Source: Pseudomonas syringae
GTDB taxonomy: Bacteria > Pseudomonadota > Gammaproteobacteria > Pseudomonadales > Pseudomonadaceae
Assembly: GCF_000737245.1 (NCBI RefSeq)
Contig: NZ_JPQU01000017.1
Coordinates: forward strand, 82,262 to 146,261
Direction: 5' to 3'
Length of the DNA: 64,000 nt
Shown here: positions 26,710-37,628 of the stretch, in pieces
How the letters are laid out: each line of letters begins with the position of its first letter
How positions within the stretch are numbered: the first letter of the stretch is position 1
The notes under the pieces: model-generated
What the model was told of the DNA's origin: nothing
Seen by the model: only the letters and a program-made list of their open reading frames with translations
Databases searched by the model: none
Position numbers and translations under genes: made by a program

Positions 26710-28047
26710 CTAATCGACCCACACCTCTACCCGACGGTTTTTGATGCGCCCGGCTTCAACGTTATTACTGGCAACCGGCATCTCATCGCCCAACCCCCGA
26801 ACGTCGCGCAACATCACGTTGTTTTTAACCAGCTCGCGCCTGACCGCCATGGCGCGCAGCCTTGAGAGCAGCGCCGCACGCTGTGGATCGCTCTTGGCGT
26901 CGGCGAAGCCCACCAGCGTGACTCGCTGATTCAGTTTGTCATTGCGCTTCAGGTAATCCACTACCCGATCTAAATCCCGCAAGGCTTTGTTATCGAGGGT
27001 GGCGCTGCCCTGGGCGAAGCGAAAGTTTACCGACAGGCGTTCGCTATCGCGGGCCAGCGCCTGATATTCGGCTGGCATTTGCGCAGTCGGCTGGACCTTC
27101 ACGGCTTGTACGGTCTGGGCGACAAAGCCGTTCTGCGCGACGATGGCCTGGCCCTCGGGGCTTTGCGCGAAGTGGACGAAGGCCAATGCCCAGCGATGAT
27201 GCAGCTCGGCGGGTAGATACAGGTACAGGCGACGGGAGAGCGGATAGTCTTCTGTGGCAATCAGGCCGATGGTCGGCAGCATAGGTCTCGAGTCGCCATC
27301 AACCACAGCAACCGGTTTGGCATGACGGACATAGGGCAGACCGATGAAGCCGATGGCCTGGCGATCCTGGCTGACCTGGTCAGAAAGCTGCTCGCTCGAC
27401 TCAAAGCGTGCGGCATTGCGCGCAAGGCTTTTGGCGTATTTGCTCAGCACCAGCTCTTTGAAGGTCTCAAAAGTGCCGGATTTCTCATCCCGGGCATACA
27501 AGTGGATTTCACCGGCGGTGCCACCCAGTTGTTGCCAGTCATGGATTTCCCCGGAGAAAATTCCCGCCAGTTGCTCAATGGTCAATTGGCGCAAAGGGTT
27601 GGCCGGGTGCAGGATGACGGCCACGCCATCAATGGCGATCACCTGCTCAGCGCGCTGGCTTTTCATGTTGCCCAGGCTGCCGAGCTCCGTTGCTTCTTTC
27701 TCCTTGATGGGACGAGACGAGGCGGCCAGATCCGCTTTGCCAGACTTCATCGCTGTAAATCCAGTGCCTGAGCCGTGAGCTGCGACTTCAATAGTCACCT
27801 GCCGACCATCGCCCGCGATCCCGATAACCCGTATTTCATTGGTGGCAACACCCGCTTCGGTGCGCACGGACTGCAGACCCTGTTGGTGCATTAACCCTTC
27901 GGCCAGTGCCGGGCCCAACTGAGCGCCAATGGTGTTGGAGCCCTGAATGCGCAGCGCGGGAGAGTCGTCGGTGGGTACGGGGAGGGTCGCCACGGCGCTC
28001 GCTGAAAATAACGCAGTCGCCGCCAGCAGAAACACAGCGCGCAGCAT
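26710..28047 (-). CDS. Periplasmic phosphate-binding (PstS-like) / OmpA fusion protein
   Basis: The 445-residue protein starts at ATG 28047 behind AAGGTG; an upstream extension to 28128 lacks signal-peptide features. A signal peptide (MLRAVFLLAATALFSASAVA) is followed by a PstS-like domain (about 30-310) with IQGSNTIGAQLGPALAEGLM, HGSGTGFTAMKSGKADLAASSR and YARDEKSGTFETFKELVL. A C-terminal OmpA-like peptidoglycan-binding domain (about 340-445: FRFAQGSATLDNKALRDLD, LVGFADAKSD, RIKNRRVEVWV) completes it. The fusion would hold a phosphate or similar anion binder against the cell wall. No pstCAB genes are adjacent, so uptake coupling is uncertain. Confidence 0.87.
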   Translation of the reverse strand: MLRAVFLLAATALFSASAVATLPVPTDDSPALRIQGSNTIGAQLGPALAEGLMHQQGLQSVRTEAGVATNEIRVIGIAGDGRQVTIEVAAHGSGTGFTAMKSGKADLAASSRPIKEKEATELGSLGNMKSQRAEQVIAIDGVAVILHPANPLRQLTIEQLAGIFSGEIHDWQQLGGTAGEIHLYARDEKSGTFETFKELVLSKYAKSLARNAARFESSEQLSDQVSQDRQAIGFIGLPYVRHAKPVAVVDGDSRPMLPTIGLIATEDYPLSRRLYLYLPAELHHRWALAFVHFAQSPEGQAIVAQNGFVAQTVQAVKVQPTAQMPAEYQALARDSERLSVNFRFAQGSATLDNKALRDLDRVVDYLKRNDKLNQRVTLVGFADAKSDPQRAALLSRLRAMAVRRELVKNNVMLRDVRGLGDEMPVASNNVEAGRIKNRRVEVWVD

Positions 28048-28170
28048 GTGCGGCACCTTACGGAAGGAGGGGTGGGACGCAGAATAAGACGGATGTGTTA
28101 CGGGGATGTGACGGTTGTGAACGCGCAAGGGCGGCGAATCACTTTGGATCTATGGCACTAACACTATCGC

Positions 28171-28236
28171 CATCGCGGGCAAGCGCGCTCCTACAGGGGA
28201 ATGCGGTTTCCCGTAGGAGCGCGCTTGCCCGCGATG
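28171..28236. repeat. Inverted REP pair (GGAGCGCGCTTGCCCGCGAT family)
   Basis: Two inverted copies separated by only about 16 nt form a tight cruciform at the 3' side of xthA. Confidence 0.88.
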
Positions 28237-28252
28237 ACGTCGGTACAGTCTG

Positions 28253-29065
28253 TCAGCTCAACTCAAGCCAGATCGGCGCATGGTCGGAAGGTTTTTCCAT
28301 GCCCCGCAGGTCGTAATCAACACCGGCCGCCTTGATCCGCGGTTGCAGGCCGTGTGACGCCATGATCAGGTCAATGCGCAACCCGCGCTTGGGCTGATCC
28401 TCGAAGCCACGGCTGCGATAGTCGAACCAGCTGAACTGATCGATCACTTCCGGGTAGAGATGGCGAAAGCTGTCCACCAGCCCCCAGTTCTTCAGGCGTG
28501 CCATCCACTCGCGTTCTTCCGGCAGGAAACTGCACTTGCCGGTCTTCAGCCAGCGCTTGGCATTGTCGGGGCCGATACCAATGTCGCTGTCTTCCGGGGA
28601 AATGTTCACATCACCCATGACGATCAAGGGCTGGTCATTGCTGAAGCGGGTTTCCAGCAATTCCTGCAGATCGTCATAGAAACGCTCCTTGGCGGGGAAT
28701 TTCGTCGGGTGGTCACGGCTTTCACCTTGTGGGAAATAGCCGTTCATGATTGTCACCGGAAGGCCGTCATCATCTGCGAATGTGCCCCAGATGAAACGCT
28801 TCTGTGCTTCTTCGTCGTCTTTATCGAAGCCTTTGTGCAGCGCCAATGGCATTTTTCGAGAAAGCAGGGCGACGCCGTAATGGCCTTTTTGCCCGTGAAA
28901 GTGCACGTGATAGCCCAAGGCTTCAATCTCTGCCTGGGGGAACTGCTCGTCCGAGACCTTGGTTTCCTGCAGGCCAATGACGTCTGGCTGGTGTTTTTCG
29001 ATCAGCGCCGCCAGCTGATGGGGTCGGGCACGCAGACCGTTGATATTGAACGACACGATTTTCAT
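28253..29065 (-). CDS. xthA: Exodeoxyribonuclease III
   Basis: The 270-residue protein has the complete AP-endonuclease/ExoIII fold: [24 protein letters not shown] (metal-binding Glu), [21 protein letters not shown], the substrate-contact FSWFDYRS and [11 protein letters not shown], and the catalytic His in [12 protein letters not shown]. It repairs abasic sites and degrades 3' ends of duplex DNA. Length matches E. coli XthA (268). It is divergent from the GNAT gene and followed by a REP pair. Confidence 0.95.
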   Translation of the reverse strand: MKIVSFNINGLRARPHQLAALIEKHQPDVIGLQETKVSDEQFPQAEIEALGYHVHFHGQKGHYGVALLSRKMPLALHKGFDKDDEEAQKRFIWGTFADDDGLPVTIMNGYFPQGESRDHPTKFPAKERFYDDLQELLETRFSNDQPLIVMGDVNISPEDSDIGIGPDNAKRWLKTGKCSFLPEEREWMARLKNWGLVDSFRHLYPEVIDQFSWFDYRSRGFEDQPKRGLRIDLIMASHGLQPRIKAAGVDYDLRGMEKPSDHAPIWLELS

Positions 29066-29283
29066 GGGGCGGCAGTCCTGAGCAAAGCAAAAAAGCGATG
29101 CTAGCTGACCTCTTGGCTCATCACCAGTCTGACGCGAAAGACTGGGCTGATTTGGCGCTGGCGGTCGTCATTGCGAAGTCAATGACGCTGCCGTTGGAAC
29201 TGTGGCCGCAGGCCATGACTCGAAGCTTGTATATCACCGGAACGCAGCCGTCCGAGCCGCGTCGTCTATGCGAGGTCAATTCC

Positions 29284-29934
29284 ATGTCTGAATCGTCTGC
29301 CACTGTGGCGCAGGTGCGCCAGCTCGACAGCGGTTACTCCAGGGAAACCCGTTCGCTGCTTTATCACGCCTATCGTCACGAACCGAGTTTTGCTTATCTG
29401 TTCAATGCCGGACGCGCCGGGTTCGATCAGCGCGTACGGGCCACCGTGCGGGAATTGGTCAAACAGCATTTTCTTCAGGACCTGCCTGCCATTGGCCTGT
29501 TCATCGAAGATCGGCTGGTGGGCGTGGCACTGATCGCGCCCCCGCAACGACGCCTGGGTATTACCGAAAGCTGGGCCTGGCGGCTGCGCATGGTGCTTAG
29601 CACCGGTTTCAACTGCACACGGCGTTATCTGGAATATTACAACTCTGTCTTGGCGTGCCTGCCCTCAGAGGCTGTGCATGTACTGCCGCTGGTGGGTATC
29701 CATCCGGAGTTTCAAGGCAAGCAGCTGGGCGAGCAGCTGCTACAGGCGGTTCACGACTGGTGCGCAGTAGATGAAAACTCTCAGGGCATCGTTGTCGACA
29801 CCGGGAATCCTCGCTATCTGGATTTCTATAAACGACAGGGCTATGAAGAAATCGGTGAAGTGGCTGTAGGACCTATACGAGAGCACGTGTTTTTCCACCC
29901 AAACCCGCAGGTTTCACCACCGGTCATGGCGTAA
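29284..29934 (+). CDS. GNAT-family N-acetyltransferase
   Basis: The 216-residue protein begins at ATG 29284, preceded by GAGG; upstream frame extension is not supported by a site. The acetyl-CoA-binding motif A is VLPLVGIHPEFQGKQLGEQLLQAV, and the motif B region is VVDTGNPRYLDFYKRQGYEEIGEV. The N-terminal half (YHAYRHEPSFAYLF) is typical of a group of uncharacterised bacterial GNAT proteins. The substrate is unknown. It is divergent from xthA across a gap of 218 bp that holds no other gene. Confidence 0.87.
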   Translation: MSESSATVAQVRQLDSGYSRETRSLLYHAYRHEPSFAYLFNAGRAGFDQRVRATVRELVKQHFLQDLPAIGLFIEDRLVGVALIAPPQRRLGITESWAWRLRMVLSTGFNCTRRYLEYYNSVLACLPSEAVHVLPLVGIHPEFQGKQLGEQLLQAVHDWCAVDENSQGIVVDTGNPRYLDFYKRQGYEEIGEVAVGPIREHVFFHPNPQVSPPVMA

Positions 29935-30000
29935 GGATATGAAAATCATGCGGTTTAGCGTGTTTTAGTCACGGTGGTTGCTCGTGTTAGCATTCGCGCC

Positions 30001-31734
30001 ATGAAGTTTTTCGCAATGTTTACCAGTGGCTTGATCCTGATTGTTACCAGCGTCACGGCGATGGCCGAGGCGCAGTTGGACGTAAGGATTACACCTGCCA
30101 ATTCCGAGCTCAAAGCCAACGTCGAAGGCTATGTGGGCAGCCCCGGCGAGCGCGATGTTCAAAGTCTGCAGCATTTCAGCATCGGCGCTGAAGAGCAGGC
30201 CCAGCGCGCTGCCCAGGCATTGGGTTATTACCAGGCCATCATCAGCAGCGACGTGCAGACAGGTCGTGATAGTCAGCCGCAGCTGGTGATCAAGATCCAG
30301 CCCGGCGAGCCGATCCATCTTCGCAATGTCAACGTCCGCATCGAGGGCGAGGCCTCGTCGATGAAGGCGTTCCGGATCCCCAGCAGCCAGGCACTGAGAA
30401 GTGGTGCGGTGCTCAATCACGGTCACTACGAAGATGCCAAACGGCTGATTCAGAATCAGGCTTCTCGCTATGGATTCTTCTCCGGACGCTTTACTTCACA
30501 ACGTCTCTCGGTCGACCCTGCGGCTGGCGTTGCGGATATCGATCTGGTTTATGACAGCGGCCCGCGCTACACCCTCGGCAAGGTCAGCTTCAGTGGCGAC
30601 GCGCCATTCGATGATGACCTGCTGCGACGCATGGTGCCCTTCAAGGAAAATACTCCTTACGACTCCGAGCTGATTGCCGAACTGAATCAGGCAATGCAGA
30701 CCAGCGGATATTTCGAAGGCGTGCGGGTGGACGCTGCGCCCACCGCCGCAGTCGGGCGCGAGATTCCGGTGGTCGTCCAGCTCGATACCCGCAAACCGCG
30801 CACCATGGGCCTGGGTCTTGGGTATTCCACCGACGTGGGGCCACGGGGCAAGGCAAACTGGACTCGTCACTGGGCCAACCCTCAGGGTCACAGTTACGGC
30901 ATTGAAAGTGAGCTGTCAGCCCCACGACAGAACGTCGGTCTCTGGTACGACGTCCCCCTGGACCCGCCGCTGACCGACAAACTGCGCTTTGCCGGAGGTT
31001 ATCAGTACGAGGAAATTGCCGGCACCGACACGCTGAGCAAGCTGCTCACCGTCGGCCCTGAGTGGCACAGCAAACTGCCCAGCGGTTGGGAACGGGTCAT
31101 TTCCCTGAAATGGCAGCGTGAAGAATATCGTCTGGGTGATGACTCGGGGCTGAGCACTTTACTCATGCCAGGCATCAGCTATTCCTACCTGCGCAGTGAT
31201 AACCGTATTGATCCCCACAACGGATACCGGCTGCAATTTGATACCCAGGTCGCCAAGGAAGGGTTGATGTCCGACTCCAACCTCCTGCGCGGCACAGTTC
31301 TGCTCAAAGGCTTGACCACGCTGTGGGATAACCATCGGTTCCTCGCCCGTGTGCAAGCGGGCGGTAACGCCACCAATGGCTACAAATCCATACCCCCGTC
31401 GCTGCGTTTCTTCGCCGGTGGTGACCAGAGTGTTCGAGGTTACGACTACCAAACTCTTTCGCCGGAGAACTCCGACGGTGATCGAATAGGCGGCCGCTAC
31501 ATGGTGGCCGGGAGCGTGGAGTATCAATATTCCATCGCTGAGAAATGGCGTGTGGCGACGTTTGTGGACCAAGGTAATTCTTTCAACAGTCTGGACCTGC
31601 CGAGCCTCAAAACCGGTGTCGGCATCGGTGTGCGCTGGGTATCGCCGGTCGGGCCTTTGCGGCTGGATCTGGCCCATGCCCTGGACGATGACGGCGGGGT
31701 AAGGCTGCACTTTTCCATGGGACCTGAGTTGTGA
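30001..31734 (+). CDS. tamA: TamA, outer-membrane Omp85-family translocation subunit
   Basis: The 577-residue protein has a signal peptide (about 1-22, cleaved after MAEA region), three POTRA domains (about 25-265) and a 16-strand Omp85 barrel. The barrel includes the conserved SFFAGGDQSVRGYDYQTLSP segment (RGY lock motif) and ends with [10 protein letters not shown], an outer-membrane C-terminal signature. With TamB it inserts autotransporters and other outer-membrane proteins. ATG 30001 starts a proper signal peptide; a longer frame from 29974 would add nine residues ahead of it. The stop overlaps the GTG start of tamB by 4 bp. Confidence 0.94.
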   Translation: MKFFAMFTSGLILIVTSVTAMAEAQLDVRITPANSELKANVEGYVGSPGERDVQSLQHFSIGAEEQAQRAAQALGYYQAIISSDVQTGRDSQPQLVIKIQPGEPIHLRNVNVRIEGEASSMKAFRIPSSQALRSGAVLNHGHYEDAKRLIQNQASRYGFFSGRFTSQRLSVDPAAGVADIDLVYDSGPRYTLGKVSFSGDAPFDDDLLRRMVPFKENTPYDSELIAELNQAMQTSGYFEGVRVDAAPTAAVGREIPVVVQLDTRKPRTMGLGLGYSTDVGPRGKANWTRHWANPQGHSYGIESELSAPRQNVGLWYDVPLDPPLTDKLRFAGGYQYEEIAGTDTLSKLLTVGPEWHSKLPSGWERVISLKWQREEYRLGDDSGLSTLLMPGISYSYLRSDNRIDPHNGYRLQFDTQVAKEGLMSDSNLLRGTVLLKGLTTLWDNHRFLARVQAGGNATNGYKSIPPSLRFFAGGDQSVRGYDYQTLSPENSDGDRIGGRYMVAGSVEYQYSIAEKWRVATFVDQGNSFNSLDLPSLKTGVGIGVRWVSPVGPLRLDLAHALDDDGGVRLHFSMGPEL

Positions 31735-34700
31735 GCACTCTGAACTGGCCACGTGGGCTGAAAATCTTCGGGCTGGGCCTGCTGGCAATCGTGATGTTGC
31801 TGCTGGTCAGCCTGTGGCTGTTGTTGTTTACCGAGTCGGGAAGTCGCTGGTCGCTGGCCCGTGTTCCAGGCTTGCAGGTGGAGAACTTCAATGGTCGGCT
31901 GGGTGGCATGTGGAGTGCTGGCCGACTGGTCTGGCAGCAGGGCGCGACCCGTGTAGAACTTGATGCCCCGGAACTGGAGTGGTCGCCGGGCTGCCTGCTG
32001 AAAATGACCTTGTGCATCGACCGTTTGCAAGCGACTCAGGTCCGCTTGCAACTGACTCCGGGCGCCGAGACAACCGACAGCGGCCCGATCACCTTGCCCG
32101 ATCTCAAGTTGCCCTTGGCAATCCAGTTGGGTGACGTGAATATCGGCAGTCTGCAATTGGACGGCGCTGAGCAGTTTCGTGATCTGCAAATGGCTGCCCA
32201 CTGGACGGCTGAAGGATTGCGGCTCGATAACGTACATATGCAGCGCGATGATCTGGTGCTGGATCTGGCCGGGCTGCTTCTGCCCTCGGGCGACTGGCCA
32301 TTGAAGGCCACCGGGTTGTTGAAGTTGCCCGATCAGGACGGCAAGCCCTGGGCATTGAATCTCGATATCCAGGGTGAGCTGCTCAAGACGCTGCAACTTG
32401 AAGGCATCAGCAGTGGTTACCTGCAGGGGCTGCTCAAAGGTGAGCTACAGCCGCTGGCAGACAACCTGCCCGCACAGCTACGAATCAGCGCCGAGGACTT
32501 CAAGGCAAGTTCGGCGTTGCCCGATACCTTGCAACTCGATCAGTTGGTCATTGATGCCAAGGGCGATCTAAATTCTGGTTATGCCCTGCTGGGTTCGGCA
32601 AGCCTGCCGGCGGAGCAGGGGCCCGTTGCTCTTGTGCTCAACGGTCGTGTGGATGCCAAGGGTGCAACTATCCAGGCGCTGGATCTGAGTGCCAGCCCGC
32701 AACAGCGTCTTAGTCTGAACGGCGCGCTGAATTGGGAGCAGGGCCTGCGTGCCGAGGCAAAACTGAACTGGCTGGACTTTCCCTGGCATCGCTTGTATCC
32801 AGCCATCGAAGAGCCGCAAGTAGCGCTGCGCAAGTTCAGCGGTGAGGTGTCGTACACCGACGGCAAATACCTGGGCAACTTCGACGCCAATCTTGACGGT
32901 CCCGCTGGTGCGTTCAGTGTGACCAGCCCTTTCAGTGGCGACCTGACTCAAATCTTTTTGCCGCAACTGGAGATGGTTGCCGGTCAAGGTAAGGCCACCG
33001 GTCACCTGAACCTGCAGTTCGCCGAGGGTATCGCCTGGGATACAGCGCTGGATCTGAGCGCCATTGACCCTGCCTACTGGGTGGCGCAAATGCCAGGCAC
33101 GCTGGCAGGCCCTTTGCGTAGTAAAGGTCAGTTCAAAGACGAGCAATTGAGCCTCAACGCTGACCTCGATCTGAAGGGTCGACTACGCGGCCAGCCGGCG
33201 GCTCTGCAGGTCAAAGCCGATGGCGAAGGCGAAAAATGGAACGTCGGAGCGCTGGAAGTTCGTCTGGGGGACAACCGGATCCAGGGCAGTGGCAACCTGC
33301 AGCAACGTCTCCTCGCACAGCTGGACATCAATATGCCACGGCTGGGTCAGCTGTGGCCTGGGCTGCAAGGTCGGGTCAAAGGTCGTCTCGATGTCGCGGG
33401 CACGCTGCAAGCGCCACAAGGCAATCTGGGTTTGCAGGGCTCGCAACTGGCGTTTCAGGACAACCGCCTGCAGAGCCTGAATCTCACAGCCCGACTCGAC
33501 AATGCGCAACGCGCTGATATCGACGTCAAGGGCAGTGGTATTCAGCTGGGTGACAAGCAATTGGGGACGCTCGTTGTCGATGCTCAGGGAGACATCAAGC
33601 GTCAACAAGTGAAGCTCGACCTGCAAGGCCCGCTGCTCAAATTGGCTTTGGCACTGGACGGCACGCTGGACAAAGGCGACTGGCGTGGACGATTGGCCAG
33701 TGGCAACGTGCAAACCGGCGGGCAAAACTGGCGTCTGCAGCAAGCCGCAAGGTTGGAGTGGCTGGCAGATGGCAAAGTGAATTTCGGTGCTCATTGCTGG
33801 GTTTCCGGTCCCGCCAGCCTGTGTGGCGAGGATCAGCGTCTGATGCCCGAGCCGCGTCTGCGTTACCACTTGAAGAACTTCCCTCTAGAAAGCCTGGCGC
33901 AATGGCTGCCCAAGGACTTTGCCTGGAAAGGCTCGCTCAATGCTGATGTACAGCTTGATGTTCCCGCTGCCGGGCCAAACGGGCAGATCATGGTGAATGC
34001 GAACGGTGGCACGCTGCGGATCAGGGATAAGGACCAGTGGCTGGAGTTCCCCTATCAAACCCTGGTGCTCAACAGCAAGTTGACACCCAAGCTCATCGAC
34101 AGCCGGCTGGATTTTCAAGGGGGCAAGCTCGGCACCTTGCAGGTTGCCGCGCAGATTGATCCCTTGGCTAAGAACAAGACATTGAACGGCAGCTTCAACC
34201 TCAGCGGACTGGATCTGTCCATCGCCCGGCCGTTCGCGCCCATGGTGCAGAAACTCAGCGGCAAGCTGAACGGCAGCGGGCGATTGTCTGGTGATCTACT
34301 GGCACCGCAGGTTAATGGCAACGTGGTGCTCAGTGGTGGCGAGGTTTCTGGCCCTGAGTTGCCCATGAGCCTGCAGGATTTGCAGATACAGGCGCTGATT
34401 GCGGGAGAGAACGTGACCCTCGATGGCAAATGGCGCAGTGGTCAAACCGGGCAGGGAACGCTGGGAGGCCAGATCGGCTGGGGTAAGGCACTGGTTGTGG
34501 ATGTGAGCGTCAAGGGCACGCGTTTACCAATCAGTGTTGAACCCTACGCCACTCTCGAAGCTGCACCTGACCTGAAAATCTCCATGAAAGAAGGCCGTCT
34601 TGGCATCTCCGGCAAAGTGCTGATTCCCAAGGGTGATATCACCATCCGACAACTGCCGGCTTCAACCGTCAAATTGTCGGGGGACACGGTCATTGTGGGG

Positions 34701-35420
34701 CAGCAGACAGAGGAGGGGGCGCCGCCGCTGGCAATGTCCATGGATATTGACGTGCAAGTGGGTCAGGAGAAGCTCAGTTTCACAGGGTTCGGGTTAACGG
34801 CCGATCTGGCCGGGCGTGTCCATATTGGTGACAACATGGACACACGTGGTGAGCTGAATCTGAACAACGGCCGTTATCGCGCTTATGGTCAGCGTCTGAC
34901 CATTCGCAAGGCGCGGATTCTGTTTGCCGGCCCTGTGGATCAGCCCTACCTGGATGTCGAAGCCATTCGCCAGACCGACGATGTGATTGCCGGCATTCGA
35001 TTGTCCGGCAGTGCCGAGCAGCCCACGACTACCGTTTTCTCCGAACCAGCAATGAGCCAGGAGCAGGCGCTGTCGTACCTAGTGCTGGGACGGCCGCTGA
35101 ATAATACCGGCGAAGACAGCAACATGATGGCGCAGGCTGCACTGGCGCTGGGGCTGGCGGGTAGCGAATCCACCACCGGCAAGCTGGCCCAGAATCTTGG
35201 GATCAAGGATTTTGAACTGGATACTGCCGGGTCTGGCGATAAAACCAATGTGGTCGCCAGTGGCAAAATCACCGACAAATTGAGCCTGCGTTACGGCGTT
35301 GGTGTGTTTGAACCAGCTAACACCATCGCCTTGCGGTACATGCTGAGCAAGAGGGTCTATCTGGAGGCGGCCAGCGGCTTGGCCAGTTCTCTGGATATTT
35401 TCTATAAGCGGGATTTTTGA
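31731..35420 (+). CDS. tamB: TamB, inner-membrane-anchored translocation/assembly module
   Basis: The 1229-residue protein has an N-terminal signal anchor (about 8-32), a very long series of beta-rich AsmA/TamB repeats, and the family's C-terminal DUF490 domain ([17 protein letters not shown] segment through [15 protein letters not shown]). TamB spans the periplasm from inner membrane to TamA and may carry lipids or help substrate folding. The start is GTG, overlapping the tamA stop (GTGA), so the two are translationally coupled. A REP pair follows the stop. Confidence 0.94.
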   Translation: MSTLNWPRGLKIFGLGLLAIVMLLLVSLWLLLFTESGSRWSLARVPGLQVENFNGRLGGMWSAGRLVWQQGATRVELDAPELEWSPGCLLKMTLCIDRLQATQVRLQLTPGAETTDSGPITLPDLKLPLAIQLGDVNIGSLQLDGAEQFRDLQMAAHWTAEGLRLDNVHMQRDDLVLDLAGLLLPSGDWPLKATGLLKLPDQDGKPWALNLDIQGELLKTLQLEGISSGYLQGLLKGELQPLADNLPAQLRISAEDFKASSALPDTLQLDQLVIDAKGDLNSGYALLGSASLPAEQGPVALVLNGRVDAKGATIQALDLSASPQQRLSLNGALNWEQGLRAEAKLNWLDFPWHRLYPAIEEPQVALRKFSGEVSYTDGKYLGNFDANLDGPAGAFSVTSPFSGDLTQIFLPQLEMVAGQGKATGHLNLQFAEGIAWDTALDLSAIDPAYWVAQMPGTLAGPLRSKGQFKDEQLSLNADLDLKGRLRGQPAALQVKADGEGEKWNVGALEVRLGDNRIQGSGNLQQRLLAQLDINMPRLGQLWPGLQGRVKGRLDVAGTLQAPQGNLGLQGSQLAFQDNRLQSLNLTARLDNAQRADIDVKGSGIQLGDKQLGTLVVDAQGDIKRQQVKLDLQGPLLKLALALDGTLDKGDWRGRLASGNVQTGGQNWRLQQAARLEWLADGKVNFGAHCWVSGPASLCGEDQRLMPEPRLRYHLKNFPLESLAQWLPKDFAWKGSLNADVQLDVPAAGPNGQIMVNANGGTLRIRDKDQWLEFPYQTLVLNSKLTPKLIDSRLDFQGGKLGTLQVAAQIDPLAKNKTLNGSFNLSGLDLSIARPFAPMVQKLSGKLNGSGRLSGDLLAPQVNGNVVLSGGEVSGPELPMSLQDLQIQALIAGENVTLDGKWRSGQTGQGTLGGQIGWGKALVVDVSVKGTRLPISVEPYATLEAAPDLKISMKEGRLGISGKVLIPKGDITIRQLPASTVKLSGDTVIVGQQTEEGAPPLAMSMDIDVQVGQEKLSFTGFGLTADLAGRVHIGDNMDTRGELNLNNGRYRAYGQRLTIRKARILFAGPVDQPYLDVEAIRQTDDVIAGIRLSGSAEQPTTTVFSEPAMSQEQALSYLVLGRPLNNTGEDSNMMAQAALALGLAGSESTTGKLAQNLGIKDFELDTAGSGDKTNVVASGKITDKLSLRYGVGVFEPANTIALRYMLSKRVYLEAASGLASSLDIFYKRDF

Positions 35421-35456
35421 TCTTTGGGCTGCCACTTGCCCACGATGAAACCAATG

Positions 35457-35552
35457 CCTGTGGGAGCGAATTCATTCGCGAAGGCGATTGCACTGCCGAC
35501 GCAGAAGTATCGAGCCTGCGGGCCTCTTCGCGAATGAATTCGCTGCTACAGG
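35457..35552. repeat. Inverted REP pair (GGGAGCGAATTCATTCGCGAA family)
   Basis: Inverted copies at both ends flank a spacer of about 45 nt; the right copy has a GCTGCTACAGG variant. The pair sits between tamB and tpx. Confidence 0.87.
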
Positions 35553-35656
35553 TCAGGCATCCTCCGTACAAGATTAGTGATTCAGCATCTAGGTCCTTCA
35601 ACGCTTTCATGGTTAACTTCCCGGTTTCACCCTCCCTCGAAAAAAGGACTCAGTTC

Positions 35657-36157
35657 ATGGCTCAAGTGACTCGCAGAGGCAATCCTGTCCAAATCAACGG
35701 CGAACTACCGAAAGTCGGCGCAGCAGCGCCGGCGTTCAAACTGGTCGGTGGTGATCTGGCTGACGTGACCCTGGCTGACTTTGCCGGCAAGCGCAAAGTG
35801 CTGAACATCTTCCCGAGTGTCGATACCCCAACCTGCGCCACCTCCGTGCGCAAATTCAATGCCCAGGCCAGCGAGTTGAACAACGCGGTGGTTCTGTGCA
35901 TTTCTGCGGATCTGCCGTTTGCTCAGGCGCGCTTCTGCGGTGCCGAAGGGCTGGAAAACGTGAAAAACCTATCCACCATGCGCGGTGCGCAGTTCATGGT
36001 TGACTACGGCGTTGCCATTGCCGATGGCCCGATGGTTGGCTTGACCACCCGCGCGGTAGTGGTTCTGGATGAGAACGACAAAGTCCTGCACAGCGAACTG
36101 GTCCCGGAAATTGGTCAGGAGCCAGACTATGATGCGGCGCTGGCTGTCCTGAAGTAA
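35657..36157 (+). CDS. tpx: Thiol peroxidase (Tpx, atypical 2-Cys peroxiredoxin)
   Basis: The 166-residue protein has the peroxidatic Cys60 in [14 protein letters not shown] and the resolving Cys94 in ARFCGAEGL, the two-Cys layout of Tpx, plus the family's N-terminal [11 protein letters not shown]. It reduces peroxides with thioredoxin. ATG 35657 is preceded by AAAAAGGAC. The frame upstream runs through the REP and is not coding. It is followed by a strong terminator and is monocistronic. Confidence 0.95.
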   Translation: MAQVTRRGNPVQINGELPKVGAAAPAFKLVGGDLADVTLADFAGKRKVLNIFPSVDTPTCATSVRKFNAQASELNNAVVLCISADLPFAQARFCGAEGLENVKNLSTMRGAQFMVDYGVAIADGPMVGLTTRAVVVLDENDKVLHSELVPEIGQEPDYDAALAVLK

Positions 36158-36173
36158 CACTTGGCAACACTTG

Positions 36174-36205
36174 AACGGCCTGAATATATTCAGGCCGTTT
36201 TCGTT
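36174..36205 (+). terminator. Intrinsic terminator after tpx
   Basis: The perfect palindrome AACGGCCTGAAT/ATTCAGGCCGTT is followed by TTTTCGTTT, 16 bp after the tpx stop. Confidence 0.93.
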
Positions 36206-36317
36206 TACGCTTCATGTGTTTAATAAAAGTAAGGGCAAAGTAAATTGCCGGTAAAGCCGCTTTGCTTGTCACGCATCTGTGCTTATTGTTCAGCCTCCTG
36301 AAGAAGCCCCATCCGCA

Positions 36318-37628
36318 ATGGTTGATTTATTCATGCAATCGTCTGGCCCCCGTAGTTCCCGTCGCTGGCTCATCAGTCTGCTGATACTTTTGGTTATCGC
36401 CGGTTTGTGCTGGTGGCTGTGGCCGACCTCTGCGCCGCATAAAGAAGGCAGCGGTCGTAAAGCCGGTAATGCAGCTCAAGGAAGTGTGGCTCGGCCAGGT
36501 TTCGGTGGTTCTACGGTTGCCGTACCGGTGCGGGTTGCCCCTGCAGTTCTGGGGGATTTTCCGATTTATTACAAAGCCCTCGGCACCGTGACGGCGATGA
36601 ACACCATCAACGTGCGCAGCCGGGTAGCGGGGGAGCTGGTCAAGATCAACTTCCAGGAAGGGCAGATGGTCAAGGCCGGCGATCTGCTGGCTGAAATAGA
36701 TCCGCGTAGTTACCAGATTGCGTTGCAACAGGCTGAAGGCACACTGGCGACCAATCAGGCGCTGCTCAAGAATGCTCAACTGGATGTTCAGCGTTATCGC
36801 GGGCTGTATGCCGAGGACAGTATCGCCAAGCAGACGCTGGATACCGCCGAGTCGCTGGTCAATCAGTATCAGGGCACGATCAAGACCAACCAGGCTGCGG
36901 TGGGCGACGCGAAACTGAATCTGGAATTTACCCGTATCCGCGCGCCGATTGCCGGGCGGATCGGTCTCAAGCAGCTGGACGTGGGTAACCTCGTGGCTGC
37001 CAACGACACCACGGCGCTGGTGGTCATCACCCAGACCAAGCCGATTACGGTAGCGTTCACCTTGCCGGAGAAGGACTTGTCCAGCGTAATCGCCCGTTAT
37101 CGCAGTGGCGACAAGCTGCCGGTGGAGGCCTGGGACCGTAGCGATCTGAAGCAGCAGGCCGATGGCGTGCTGGCCAGCCTGGACAACCAGATTGACGTAG
37201 CCACCGGTACGTTGAAATTCAAGGCCCGGTTCGATAACCAGAATGAAGTGCTGTTCCCCAACCAGTTCGTCAATGTGCACCTGCTGGCCGACACCCTGAA
37301 GCAGGCGGTGTTAATCCCGACCGCCTCGGTGCAGTTCGGGAATAACGGCACGTTCGTTTATGTCATGGATGGCGACAAGAAGGTCAAGGTCCGCGAGCTC
37401 AAGACCGGCGCCAGCAATGAACAGTCGACGGTAGTCAGCCAGGGCCTGGCGGCCGGTGATCGGGTGGTGCTGGAAGGCACAGACCGCCTGCGTGACGGGG
37501 CCGACGTCGAAGTGGTCAGTGACAGCAAGGATGTACCGGCAGGTCCTGGTCAGCAGTTGCAAGGCAAACCTGGCAAAAACACCGATGAATCGGCTTCGGC
37601 CGGGAAGGCGGAAAACGATCGCGCATGA
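36318..37628 (+). CDS. muxA: RND efflux periplasmic adaptor MuxA (MdtA-like)
   Basis: The 436-residue membrane-fusion protein has an N-terminal membrane anchor ([21 protein letters not shown]), a barrel-sandwich lipoyl region ([28 protein letters not shown]), a coiled-coil hairpin (about 140-200), a beta-barrel domain and a Gly/Lys-rich tail. It joins the inner-membrane pumps MuxB/MuxC to the outer-membrane channel OpmB. The start is uncertain: ATG 36318 and ATG 36333 are both plausible, and neither has a strong site. Its stop overlaps muxB by 4 bp (ATGA). The four-gene order adaptor, two pumps, channel is that of MuxABC-OpmB. Confidence 0.92.
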   Translation: MVDLFMQSSGPRSSRRWLISLLILLVIAGLCWWLWPTSAPHKEGSGRKAGNAAQGSVARPGFGGSTVAVPVRVAPAVLGDFPIYYKALGTVTAMNTINVRSRVAGELVKINFQEGQMVKAGDLLAEIDPRSYQIALQQAEGTLATNQALLKNAQLDVQRYRGLYAEDSIAKQTLDTAESLVNQYQGTIKTNQAAVGDAKLNLEFTRIRAPIAGRIGLKQLDVGNLVAANDTTALVVITQTKPITVAFTLPEKDLSSVIARYRSGDKLPVEAWDRSDLKQQADGVLASLDNQIDVATGTLKFKARFDNQNEVLFPNQFVNVHLLADTLKQAVLIPTASVQFGNNGTFVYVMDGDKKVKVRELKTGASNEQSTVVSQGLAAGDRVVLEGTDRLRDGADVEVVSDSKDVPAGPGQQLQGKPGKNTDESASAGKAENDRA

